Below, piece by piece: positions 31,021-40,880 of a DNA stretch of 64,000 nucleotides. Each line of letters starts with the position of its first letter. Positions within the stretch are counted from its first letter, which is position 1. The position numbers and the translations under genes were made by a program. The DNA is from Prorocentrum cordatum (Eukaryota; Sar; Dinophyceae; Prorocentrales; Prorocentraceae): NCBI GenBank assembly GCA_963575745.1, contig CAUYUJ010018538.1:562076-626075 (forward strand), written 5' to 3'. The notes under the pieces were generated by a model. That model was given only the letters and a program-made list of their open reading frames with translations. It made no database searches and was not told where the DNA came from.

Positions 31021-31059
31021 ACTCCTCGACGGCCACCTCGAGTATACATACGTGACGCA

Positions 31060-32438
31060 ATGCCTGCGTTGAAGCGCAAGACTGGGCAGCTGCCTAAGGC
31101 CGTGCAAGAGCTCAAGGAGTGCATCGCCACCGAGGGACAAGAGCTGACCGCTGCGGCCGTCGAAGGAGCTCCTCGAGCCGTTCGGCAGCGCGCCTTCTCG
31201 TCGCTGAACTACGTGCTGAAGTCCGACTTCCCTGACAAGTGGGAGGAGTACAGGAAGCTCACCGAGGATGACCTGCGCAGGGAGTGGATGGCGTCGTTCG
31301 TCCTCGATCCTGCGTCTGGCGGCTCTGTGGCATTCTCGCGAACCGAGCGCACAGAGCGAGTCGAGAATAATACCATTGAGGTCTGGCTCACGGAGTCTGA
31401 GTACGGAGGACCAAAGTACCTGAACAACCTCGACCACGCGAAGATCGCTGTCACGACGTGCGAGTGGCGCTACCACAGCTCGAACAAGGCCCTCCACGAT
31501 GCCAAAGTTAAGGAGTACAAGGTCCGAGTGAGTTGGGATCTCTACCAGAAAGCCAAGCAGGATACCGTCGGCGTGGAGCAGAAGGCTGAGATCGGCAACG
31601 ACGACGCCGCCGCTGTCTCGGAGGCCTTGCGCAGCAACGCCCACGGCGTCCCGAAGAGAAGAGCTCGGGCAGTTCGGGCGACAACATTCCTTTGAAGGGA
31701 TAGGGTGACGAGGAGGAGTCGAGGAGGAGGGGAGGAAGTGGAGGGAGGAGAGGGAGTGGAGGGAGCGCGGGAGGAGAGGATGAACGGAAGAAGGGCAGGA
31801 TTCGGAGGCCCCGAGAGGGGCCTGCGAACTGCTTGTTTTGCAGACTCGGTTTCGCCAAACTCGGAATCCCTTGGTCAAAAGTCTGGGGTCGCGAGCCCGA
31901 AGGGGCCTTCTTTGGCTCCTCGGGCATCTCAGATTTCGGAGGCTTCGTGGGACCAACGGAGGAGAACCTTAAAAGGAATGTTGTCGACCCGCAGGGCCAG
32001 CACAACGGCCAGTCCGCAGCATCCAGTCGGCCTCGTGCGCCACCGCCAGCCCCGAGCCCCGAGGCTGCAGCGCGGACCCAGGTGGAGGACCAGCTCAGGA
32101 AGGCGCTGAAGGACATGAAAGCGCAGGTCGACAAGATGAGCAAGGAGCTCGGCGATGTCCGTGCCATCGAAGCTCGCCTAGCCACGCACTCGTGGTCCTC
32201 TGGCGCCATGGCCTTCCTGCAGAGCAACACCGAGAAGCAGGCCACGAACGCGAAAGACCTCGAGACCAAGTGGATCACAGAGAAGAACAACTTCGCAGAG
32301 ATGTCGAAACATTCATCTGATGACATCCAGAAGAAGGCTATGGAGCTCGATGAAGCCGTCAAAGAGGTGCAGGCATTCTACAAGGATTACAAGACGAACG
32401 TGCTTGCCGACTTCGCCAAAGTGAAGGCGAAGAACTGA
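31060..32438 (+). CDS. Coiled-coil protein of a dinoflagellate-type family, probably two exons
   Basis: Exon 1 (31060 to about 31690) starts MPALKRK and contains a REWMASFVLDPASGG segment and a WLTESEYGGPKYL segment, then a basic end. A purine-rich stretch follows and ends in CTTGTTTTGCAG at 31832-31843, a strong 3' splice site. Exon 2 (about 31844-32438) has a Pro/Ala linker, then a long helical, charged region (QLRKALKDMKAQVDKMSKEL) predicted as coiled coil, and a Lys-rich end. The donor site is not resolved; the two frames differ. This N-terminal basic motif, conserved WMASF-type segment and C-terminal coiled coil recall proteins that are multi-copy in dinoflagellates, with no known function. 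No catalytic motif is seen. Confidence 0.55.
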
Positions 32439-32599
32439 GCAGAGAGCCGAGAGCGAGCCACTCCCACACACCACACTCGATCCGACGAGTGTGGCTTTCA
32501 CAGTTTCCCGCCCAGCTCACGTCGGGGCAAGGTGAGCTGCTGGAGACCGCGTCGGCCTGCTCGATGCAAGCTTGGGGTGCTGCAACAAGCACGTCTTGT

Positions 32600-32642
32600 T
32601 CCTCCTCCTCCTCCTCCTCCTCATCATCATCATCATCACCAG

Positions 32643-32677
<35 letters not shown>

Positions 32678-32702
32678 GCATCACCATCACCATCACCATC
32701 AC

Positions 32703-32735
<33 letters not shown>

Positions 32736-32812
32736 TATCATCATCATCATCATCATCGTCATCATCATCATCAGCATCCTCATCATCCTCATCAGCATCA
32801 TCATCATCACCC
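32600..32812. repeat. (CAT)n microsatellite
   Basis: TCATCA triplets with CAC, CAG and CCT interruptions; poly-Ser, poly-His and poly-Ile frames are shadows. Confidence 0.95.
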
Positions 32813-32918
32813 TTCCTCAACCTTTATGCTTATGCTGCCACTGCTGCTCTCCTGTGCTCCCTGATGCTCGCACCTCTCTTATCCATCCCCCTCATGTTCC
32901 TCTCCTCATTGGCCTCTT

Positions 32919-32939
32919 CCCCAGCCGATTTGGCTTTGA
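32919..32939 (+). other. Weak spliced-leader-like sequence upstream of the Lys-rich gene
   Basis: Matches the 21-nt leader at only 13 positions (AGCC and TTTGGCT exact). It ends 32 nt before the ATG at 32972. Alone it is within chance. It is listed because of its position relative to the two better relics. Confidence 0.25.
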
Positions 32940-32971
32940 CGGGGCTCGCGTGCTACTCCACCACGCTATAG

Positions 32972-34252
32972 ATGTCAACTCACGCTAGAGCGCCCGCATG
33001 GCGAGGCGATGCAACTCTTCTGGAGAAAGCGATCGACGACCATATGGGGCCGATCATCGCTGGGGGCGGCTGGGACTACGAGTCAATCGACATGAAAATT
33101 GGCGTCTGCACGGACCACCTCGCCAAGAAGTACAACGGCCTGCTGAGCGACCTCGTGGACATCGACCCACGGGGGGCATACTTCAGGCAGTCCGACCTCC
33201 AGAAGGCGATGATGGTAAGCGTTCTCAAGGATGAGCACCGAGAGGTGTTCAAGGCGATGTGCGCGTTCAGGAAGTGGGACGACCTCAACGTCGGCACGGT
33301 GAAGGTCAGCTACATGATTCGGGTCATGGCCTCGCACCTCAGGCTGAAGTTCGATCAGTACACTAGCCTGAAGAACAAGACCGACGCCCGTGCGCATCCT
33401 GCACCGCTCGTGGCGATCTACGAAAAGATCAAGCCTGACAGCCCAGCACCCACGGCCAAGAAGAACATTCTCAACCCGTTCATCTACTACCGCGACAGCG
33501 ACTTGGACGGCGAAGACGACGATGAGGACGAATCGACGATCGTAATCGACAAGTGCTTCAACTACACTGAGATGAAAGCCTACGTGCTGCTTTCGGATGG
33601 CTCTCGGGCTCCAGCCGTGAAGTACTCTGCTGGGGAGGATGGCATGGTTCTGGCGCACTTCGAAGTGAAATATTCCGCTGAGCCGTGGGCGACCGAGCTC
33701 CCGAACAGCAGCCTCGCCGAAGATGGCCTTTCGATACTGAAGCCCGAAGCTGCAGACTCCACCTTGAAGGTTAAGAAAGGCAAAGCCAAGGGCAAAAGCA
33801 AAGCCAAGGCCAAAGGCAAAGCCAAACCTCACGAGACTGGAATGAAACGACCAGCTGCGGCAGCCGATGTCCTCGAGGAGCCAGCCGAGAAGAAACACAC
33901 TGGCGACGGCGAATCAGAGACTTCAGAGATCTTCAATGGGACCGATATCATGAACACGCTCCCGCCCAAGGCCAGGATCACCAACCTCGAGCCTGGCCGC
34001 AAATCCTACACGCTGCCCAAGGCCGACGACGGCGACGCTGCCATCTCCGTACTACTCGAAAGGAAGGCGTTCTACATAAAGCCAGTGTCCGAGGCCCAGC
34101 TTGAGAAAACCAGGAACGACGATAGGTTCACAGAGCTCCTCAAAGACAGGCAGCTCAACTCAGCCTCGGGGATCCAGGTCGGTTTTTACGACGATCCAGC
34201 CCTTTCCTTCGACGCAGTGGTTGCGATGGCAGCACCGACCGATGAAGCCTGA
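32972..34252 (+). CDS. Lys-Gly-Lys-rich hypothetical protein (426 aa)
   Basis: Start at the ATG at 32972, after a CT-rich leader. Residues 1-150 are non-repetitive and helical (DHLAKKYNGLLSDLVDIDP, VFKAMCAFRKWDDL). An acidic patch (DGEDDDEDE) follows, then a Lys/Gly/Ala repeat near residues 265-288 (KGKAKGKSKAKAKGKAK) running into MKRPAAAAD, an end-of-linker motif common in dinoflagellate repeat-encoded proteins. The C-terminal 100 residues are globular and unrecognised. The Lys-rich segment could bind nucleic acid or act as a nuclear signal; this is inference. Same strand as the RING and coiled-coil genes, and 534 bp downstream of the latter. Confidence 0.55.
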   Translation: MSTHARAPAWRGDATLLEKAIDDHMGPIIAGGGWDYESIDMKIGVCTDHLAKKYNGLLSDLVDIDPRGAYFRQSDLQKAMMVSVLKDEHREVFKAMCAFRKWDDLNVGTVKVSYMIRVMASHLRLKFDQYTSLKNKTDARAHPAPLVAIYEKIKPDSPAPTAKKNILNPFIYYRDSDLDGEDDDEDESTIVIDKCFNYTEMKAYVLLSDGSRAPAVKYSAGEDGMVLAHFEVKYSAEPWATELPNSSLAEDGLSILKPEAADSTLKVKKGKAKGKSKAKAKGKAKPHETGMKRPAAAADVLEEPAEKKHTGDGESETSEIFNGTDIMNTLPPKARITNLEPGRKSYTLPKADDGDAAISVLLERKAFYIKPVSEAQLEKTRNDDRFTELLKDRQLNSASGIQVGFYDDPALSFDAVVAMAAPTDEA

Positions 34253-34409
34253 TGCCGTTCACGCTGGCCCGATCGAGGCATCAGCGGTGCTGGCGCCACA
34301 GGCGCCTTAGATCAAGGTGGAGTAGCAGCACACACACATAAAGCATTCCTCCTTCATTATCCTCATCTGTCTCATCCAAGCCCCCCATCCAATCAAAGAG
34401 GGGGGATGG

Positions 34410-34570
34410 GGGAAGTCAGAGAGATAGAGAGATAGGGAGAGTGAGAGAGATCACGATAGAGAGGGAGAGCAATCGACATAGAGAAACCGAACACGTGAGA
34501 GAGATCGAGAGAAAGAGAGAGGTATACTACGGGAGGGAGAGAGCGAGAGGGAGAGAGAGAGAGAGAGAAT
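34410..34570. repeat. (GA)n-rich microsatellite
   Basis: GAGAGATAGAGAGATAGG-type repeats leading into array 2. Confidence 0.9.
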
Positions 34571-34619
34571 GAGAGCAAGAAAGATACCCAGCTGGAAATC
34601 AATCGAAGCTCCCGCTTTG

Positions 34620-37150
34620 AAAAGGAGATGCCATTGACCTCGTCCTGTAAGCCGTTGCCCACCCCAGCCCCCAGAGGCCTCGAGCCCCGCCTCCTGAAGT
34701 GGAGCTCAAGCGAGAACCCCGTTTTGGAAAAGGAGCAGCCCTCAACCTCATCCTCTGTGCCCTCTCTGGTCCCCCCCAGCCCCCAGAGGCCTCGGGCCCC
34801 GCCTCTCACGGCGCCTCCCCTTGGGTCCCTCCAGAGCGCCCCATCGGGAACTCAAGCGAGAACCCCGTTTTGAAACAGGAGCCGCCCTCAACCTCATCCT
34901 CTGTGCCCTCTCTGGCCCCCCCCAGCACCAGAGGCGTCGGGCCCGCCTCACGGCGCCTCCCCAGGGTCCTCCAGAGCGCCCCATCGGGAACTCAAGCGAG
35001 AACCCCGTTTGAAACAGGAGCCGCCCTCAACCTCACCTCCCCTCTCTGGTCCCCCCCAGCCCTCCTCGGGCCCGCCTCTCACGGCGCTCCCCATGGGTCC
35101 CTCCAGAGCGCCCCATCGGGAACTCAAGCGAGAACCCCGTTTTGAAACAGGAGCCGCCCTCAACCTCATCCTCTGTGCCCTCTCTGGTCCCCCCCAGCCC
35201 CTAGAGGCCTCGGGCCCCGCCTCTCACGGCGCCTCCCCATGGGTCCCTCCAGAGCGCCCCATCGGGAACTCAAGCGAGAACCCCGTTTTGAAACAGGAGC
35301 CGCCCTCAACCTCATCCTCTGTGCCCTCTCTGGTCCCCCCCCCAGCCCCCAGAGGCCTCGGGCCCCGCCTCTCACGGCGCCTCCCCATGGGTCCCTCCAG
35401 AGCGCCCCATCGGGAACTCAAGCGAGAACCCCGTTTTGAAACAGGAGCCGCCCTCAACCTCATCCTCTGTGCCCTCTCTGGTCCCCCCCAGCCCCCAGAG
35501 GCCTCGGGCCCGCCTCTCACGGCGCCTCCCCATGGGTCCCTCCAGAGCGCCCCATCGGGAACTCAAGCGAGAACCCCGTTTTGAAACAGGAGCCGCCCTC
35601 AACCTCATCCTCTGCGCCCTCTCTGGTCCCCCCCAGCCCCCAGAGGCCTCGGGCCCCGCCTCTCACGGCGCCTCCCCTGGGCCCTCCAGAGCGCCCCATC
35701 GGGAACTCAAGCGAGAACCCCGTTTTGAAACAGGAGCCGCCCTCAACCTCATCCTCCCTCTCTGGTCCCCCCCAGCCCCTAGAGGCCTCGGGCCCCGCCT
35801 CTCACGGCGCCTCCCCTTGGGTCCCTCCAGAGCGCCCCATCGGGAACTCAAGCGAGAACCCGTTTTGAAACAGGAGCCGCCCTCAACCTCATCCTCTGTG
35901 CCCTCTCTGGTCCCCCCCAGCCCCTAGAGGCCTCGGGCCCCGCCTCTCACGGCGCCTCCCCTTGGGTCCCTCCAGAGCGCCCCATCGGGAACTCAAGCGA
36001 GAACCCGTTTTGAAACAGGAGCCGCCTCAACCTCATCCTCGTGCTCTCTGGCCCCCCCCAGCCCCCAGAGGCCTCGGGCCCCGCCTCTCACGGCGCCTCC
36101 CGTGGGTCCCTCCAGAGCGCCCCATCGGGAACTCAAGCGAGAACCCCGTTTTGAAACAGGAGCCGCCCTCAACCTCATCCTCTGTGCCCTCTCTGGTCCC
36201 CCCCAGCCCCTAGAGGCCTCGGGCCCCGCCTCTCACGGCGCCTCCCCTTGGGTCCCTCCAGAGCGCCCCATCGGGAACTCAAGCGAGAACCCCGTTTTGA
36301 AACAGGAGCCGCCCTCAACCTCATCCTCTGTGCCCTCTCTGGTCCCCCCCAGCCCCTAGAGGCCTCGGGCCCCGCCTCTCACGGCGCCTCCCCTTGGGTC
36401 CCTCCAGAGCGCCCCATCGGGAACTCAAGCGAGAACCCGTTTTGAAACAGGAGCCGCCCTCAACCTCATCCTCTGTGCCCTCTCTGGTCCCCCCCAGCCC
36501 CTAGAGGCCTCGGGCCCCGCCTCTCACGGCGCCTCCCCTTGGGTCCCTCCAGAGCGCCCCATCGGGAACTCAAGCGAGAACCCCGTTTTGAAACAGGAGC
36601 CGCCCTCAACCTCATCCTCCCTCTCTGGTCCCCCCCAGCCCCCAGAGGCCTCGGGCCCCGCCTCTCACGGCGCCTCCCCTTGGGTCCCTCCAGAGCGCCC
36701 CATCGGGAACTCAAGCGAGAACCCCGTTTTGAAACAGGAGCCGCCCTCAACCTCATCCTCTGTGCCCTCTCTGGTCCCCCCCAGCCCCCAGAGGCCTCGG
36801 GCCCCGCCTCTCACGGCGCCTCCCCATGGGTCCCTCCAGAGCGCCCCATCGGGAACTCAAGCGAGAACCCCGTTTTGAAACAGGAGCCGCCCTCAACCTC
36901 ATCCTCTGTGCCCTCTCTGGTCCCCCCCAGCCCCCAGAGGCCTCGGGCCCCGCCTCTCACGGCGCCTCCCCTTGGGTCCCTCCAGAGCGCCCCATCGGGA
37001 ACTCAAGCGAGAACACCGTTTTGAAACAGGAGCCGCCCTCAACCTCATCCTCTGCGCCCTCTCTGGTCCCCCCCAGCCCCTAGAGGCCCTAGAGGCCTCG
37101 GGCCCCGCCTCTCACGGCGCCTCCCTCAGGTCCCTCGAGAGAGCCTAGAG
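34620..37150 (+). repeat. 146-bp satellite, array 2
   Basis: Same monomer and orientation as array 1. Some monomers are shortened by losses of 5-20 bp (for example near 34925, 35040, 35690, 35755 and 36035). The array ends with the same CCTCCCTCAGGTCCCTCGAG variant as array 1, after a short CCTAGAGG duplication at 37078-37100. Confidence 0.95.
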
Positions 37151-37251
37151 GGAACTCAGGCGAAACGCCAACAGGCATAACCACTTAAATGTAGACAATG
37201 CGTCGGGGCAAGCGAGCACGCCGCAACGACACAAAAACACGAGCAGGACAA

Positions 37252-37352
37252 ACGAACAAACGAGCAGACAAGCTGAGCAAACGACCAGGCGAGCAGAGCA
37301 AACAAGCAGGCGAGCAGAGCAAACTAGCAGGCGATAAAAACAACTGAGCAGG
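37252..37352. repeat. 21-bp tandem repeat
   Basis: CAGGCGAGCAGAGCAAAC recurs with a 21-bp period; the left copies are degenerate. Confidence 0.7.
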
Positions 37353-37532
37353 TTAGACGGCGGCAACGACATGCCCCGCGCCGCGGGCCCCCGTTCATCC
37401 ACGGCTCTCGCACTGACGATCGAACGCGCACGTGTGCAGTGATGTAAACGAATATTGGTTGCGCCTGAATCGGTCACACCATATGTGAATATGAGACCTG
37501 CATATATGATATATGAAATACAGACATGCACA

Positions 37533-37600
37533 CACTCCAAAATTTAGAGGATTACGTTACCCTACAAAATTTAGGAGATCAACTACAAAATGTATAATAG
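37533..37600 (-). repeat. Subterminal AT-rich motifs, right end
   Basis: CTCCAAAATTTAGAGGA, CTACAAAATTTAGGAGA and CTACAAAATGTATAAT within 70 bp, mirroring the left end. Confidence 0.5.
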
Positions 37601-37622
37601 CACTCGCACGGCGCAATCACTT

Positions 37623-37656
37623 TTAGTAGTCTCCAAAAAACAGGAGGATCAGATGA
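37623..37656 (-). repeat. Right terminal inverted repeat of the 13.8-kb element
   Basis: TTAGTAGTCTCC, AAAAAA, CAGGAGGATCAGATGA; matches the left end at 29 of 34 positions when reversed. A CCTCC tract (37660-37745) follows at once. Confidence 0.55.
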
Positions 37657-37857
37657 CCAGGGCTCCCTCCTCCCTCCCCCCTCCTGCCTCCTGCCTCCCT
37701 CCTCCCTCCTCCCTCCTTCCACCTCCCTCCTCCCTCCTCCTCCTGGCAAAATCAGCCAGCATAAAACCGGAAAATCGGATCGGATCGGAACGTGCGTCGA
37801 ATCGGCCTGCATCGGCACCGAGGCGGCACCGCATCGGATCGGCCGCGCCCCACGGTG

Positions 37858-38034
37858 CACGAGGACGCCTTGGGGGGGGAGCCCTCCTGGACCTGCCGCT
37901 CCAGCAGCGCGCCGCGGGGCACGTACTTCTGCATCTCCAGCTGCCCCACGAAGCCAGCGCGGCGGTGCTCTGGCTTGCGCCAGGATCCGTCCGGCCTCCT
38001 CGCCGCGACCGTCCCACTTCCAAGGGGGCTCTCC
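37858..38034 (-). CDS. Exon encoding a PYM-like Mago-binding domain
   Basis: On the minus strand, after a CATCCTCTCCAG acceptor, the frame reads an R-R-P-D-G-S-W-R-K core, then x5-A-G-F-V-x-Q-x-E-M-x-K-Y. That is the signature of the N-terminal domain of PYM (WIBG), which binds the Mago-Y14 heterodimer and helps disassemble exon junction complexes on ribosomes. The match covers about 30 residues, close to the whole small domain, with the conserved Arg-Pro-Asp-Gly and Gly-aromatic-Val positions kept. The exon probably ends at a GT near TCGTGCACC|GTGGGG. Other exons were not found: upstream ones would lie above 38.1 kb, downstream ones toward or beyond the 13.8-kb element. A relict exon is possible. 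Confidence 0.55.
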
Positions 38035-38070
38035 CTGGAGAGGATGCGGAGCAGCGGGGGACTCAACTCA

Positions 38071-38232
38071 CACGGTCAACCCGCCGAATAAGGATGCGCG
38101 GTAAGGATGCAAGGGCCTTGGAGGATCATGCTCACGTTTCTCAAAGCGAAAACCGCTAAGGATAGGCCGAAGGGGAAGGATGCGAGGGTAGCCTTGGAAA
38201 GTCGCTCGTCCTTGCTGTGCGGGTTGACCGTG
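38071..38232. mobile_element. MITE-E (162 bp, perfect 14-bp terminal inverted repeats)
   Basis: CACGGTCAACCCGC at left and its exact reverse complement at right. AAGGATGC motifs recur inside. It lies about 40 bp upstream of the PYM-like exon. A half-copy resembles 10755-10812. Confidence 0.65.
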
Positions 38233-38329
38233 CCTCCCTCGCATTGCAAGTGACCTAAGCAACGCTTACACTTGGGGGGGTCATATTTCGGCCGCCCAAA
38301 GAATTGGATGGGCGCGTCGGCCTCGCTGC

Positions 38330-38480
38330 CGCCTCATGCGCTGGGTGGGCGGGTCGGGCATCCGGCTGGTGCCCGGCCGGTGCCGCCTCGTGGCCGCCTC
38401 GTGCGCTGGGTCGGAGGGTCGGGGTTTCGGCCGGTGCCTGGTTGGTGCCGCCTCGCTGCCGCCTCGTGCTCTGAGCCTAC
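38330..38480. repeat. Short tandem GC-rich repeats
   Basis: TGCGCTGGGT, GCCGGTGCCGCCTCG and GCCGCCTCGTG recur about every 60 bp. Confidence 0.7.
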
Positions 38481-38529
38481 ACGACACTGCTTCCACAGCG
38501 CCACTTATACACCACATCGCTTATACCAC

Positions 38530-38755
38530 TTAGCTTGCACCGCACATGGTGCACCACGTAGCTTGTATCACATAGCTGACAGCCTGCACTCCATTGCTTT
38601 CACCTCCAGTGCGCACCGCCTAGCATACACAACATAACTTACATCACATAGCTTACACCGCGCAAATGTCACCTCCACAACTCACCGCATAGCTTACACG
38701 ACATAGCTTTCACCACATAGCTTACACCGCATAGCTTTCACTTCCACGGTGCAAT
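38530..38755. repeat. Degenerate CATAGCTTACACC repeats
   Basis: CATAGCTTACAC, CATAGCTTTCAC and CGTAGCTTGTATC recur at irregular 14-30 bp spacing. The R6-like segment at 38800-38900 follows. I see no gene in 38240-39400. Confidence 0.75.
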
Positions 38756-39479
38756 AACACACTGTCTGGGCTCGACGCCAGCGAACATCTCGTACGGATA
38801 ATTTTTGCATTTCTCGGCGTCTGGGTGCCCGCGCTGGGCTCCAGCACTCGGCAAACGATCGGGGACGATAAAAAACAGCCCCTGGGAAGTGGTCAATAGC
38901 TCGGGGAGGAGGCGCAGTCGACATATCATCAAGACATCGGAGCTCATGCTGGGGAACGCTGGGGGTGTGTGGGGCACCTCAGGGGCGGAAGCCTCGAGCT
39001 GGAAGTGGCGATACATCGCCGATAGCTCGGCGACAGGCCCAAGCCAGCGACTCCGCACTCTCCTGGGCGGGGTGGACTAGCGGGCACCTATCGGCGATCC
39101 ATGGGCGCTCGGCGGTCGAGGTGCATTCCCTCTGGGCGTAGCTCCCCCTGACGTTGCCCCAGCAGGGCGAGGAGAAGGGGAGGGAGCATCGTTTTCGTTG
39201 GTTTCGGGGGGTCCTCCATCTCTACCTCCTCCACCTCTTTCTCCTCCTCCTCGGGCTCGGATCAGCGGGCGGCTGACCCACGAACGGAGCAGCCCTCAAG
39301 CCACGCCGCCCTCCCTCCTCCTCCTCCTCCTCCTCCTCCTCCTCCTCCTCCCAACCTTTTTCACGCAGAGGGAGAATCTACTCTGAAACTGGCTTGAGCT
39401 GGCCGGCAAGCACGGGAGCGGGCTTGGCGTTTTGCCTGGTGCTTCCTCAACAGGGGCTGACACTCCCAGCAATTTCAAG

Positions 39480-40110
39480 GACGGATGCCCGCATTCAAAC
39501 TGACGCTCTCGCATCTGCGCCGCGCACAGTCGTCTTGACAGTTTGTAGCAAGTGCACGGACGGAGGACGGTGCCTTTTCAAAATGGGGCTCTCGCCTGGA
39601 CATCGCGCACATTCGTCTTCAATGTTGGCAGCAACGGCAACTGCCAGCATGGAGGGCGGTACCTTTTCAAAATAGGGGCCCCCGGCTCTCGCATTAGCCT
39701 CGCGCAGATTCGTCTTCAGAACTCGCCACTGCTATTTTCAAAATGGAGATCTCGTCTCGGCAGCGCACAGTTTCGCCAAGAATCGGCAGCACTCGCAAAG
39801 GTGTGTGTGCGGGGGGGGGCGGTTCGTTTTCGAAATGGGGCTGTCGCCGTAGCGCTGCGCACATTCGTCTTGCAAACTTGCAACAGCCGCAAGGGTGGAG
39901 GATGGCTCGCTTTCAACATGGAGCTCTCGTCTCAACGCCGCGCGCATTCGTCCTGATTTGCAGCACTTCAGGAGATGGAGGACGGTTCCTTTTCGACATG
40001 AGGTTCTCGCTTCTTCAAATTTAGCGACGGGGAACTTGCACACGTGTAGCGACTGTAAAGATAGACGGACGGCGGCTTCCTTTTGCAATGCCGCTGTTGT
40101 TTGACACTTC
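39480..40110. repeat. Diverged tandem repeat, about 8 units of 80-90 bp
   Basis: GGAGGACGGTGCCTTTTCAA-type starts recur near 39562, 39650, 39735, 39815, 39895, 39977 and 40068, each followed by ATGG and CTCTCG and then a CGCGCACATTCGTCTT segment. Frames across it are repeat shadows. Confidence 0.8.
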
Positions 40111-40519
40111 CTCGAACTTAATTGCAATACGTGTACGTGTACATGTGTAAAACCGTATACGGAAATGGGGGCAATCCATCACACAGATCAACTCTGTGGT
40201 TACCTTTTGCGCATTCCTTCGGATGCGCAAGAAACGGGCAAACGCAGTTCCTGTTCAAACCAGGGCGCTGGCCTGAATGGCAGGTCCATGAGATGTTTGA
40301 CCTCCAGGGAGCGCGTCTTGTAAAGAAAAGGACAAGCCGCTGGGACTTATGAGGGGGGGCTTGAGACTGGAGGGTGTTATGCCTGTTATGCAGCATCGTT
40401 GATGCATCTTGGGTTTACTCTGGTCCACGTCATCCTCCCCCTCTTTCTCCTGGTCTAACTCCACACCCATCTTCTCTCTCTGTCTCCCTCTTCCACCGCA
40501 CCTGCACCTGCACCTCCAC

Positions 40520-40641
40520 CGCCACCCCTGCCCCCGAACAACAACACCAACAACAACACCAACACCAACACCAACACCAACACCAACACCAACAACAACA
40601 ACAACAACAACAACAGCAACAACTACAACAACAACAACAAG

Positions 40642-40678
<37 letters not shown>

Positions 40679-40843
40679 GCAGCAGCAACAACAACAACAC
40701 CAACACCAACAACACCAACAACACCAACAACACCACAACACCAACAACACCAACACCACCACCACCAACACCAACACCAACACCAACACCAACACCAACA
40801 CCAACACCAACACCAACACCAACAACAACAGCAGCAGCAACAA

Positions 40844-40875
<32 letters not shown>

Positions 40876-40880
40876 CACAT
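40520..40880. repeat. (CAACAC)n / (CAA)n microsatellite
   Basis: Long runs of CAA and CAC triplets. Confidence 0.95.

Larger units (their letters stand above)
23817..37656. mobile_element. Candidate 13.8-kb DNA transposon with cargo genes and satellite arrays
   Basis: Imperfect 34-bp terminal inverted repeats (29 of 34 matches) at 23817-23850 and 37623-37656 begin TCATC and share CCTCCTGTTTTTT. Each end has three AT-rich motifs of the CCAAAATTTAGAGGA type. Immediately outside both ends the host DNA is a CCTCC-rich tract in the same orientation, as expected for insertion into one simple repeat. Inside, left to right: a Tnp2/CACTA-like gene, a 146-bp satellite array, three same-strand genes, a second 146-bp array. 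No CACTA/CACTG terminus and no matching target duplication were found. Two independent short elements at the two ends remain possible. Confidence 0.5.

Noticed and set aside
26217-37150. The 146-bp period as a nucleosome phasing signal
   Set aside because: Dinoflagellate chromatin is not organised in standard nucleosomes, and a single length match is weak evidence.
38071-38232. MITE-E as an introner of the PYM-like gene
   Set aside because: No target duplication and no AG|GC or AG|GT arrangement is seen at its borders.
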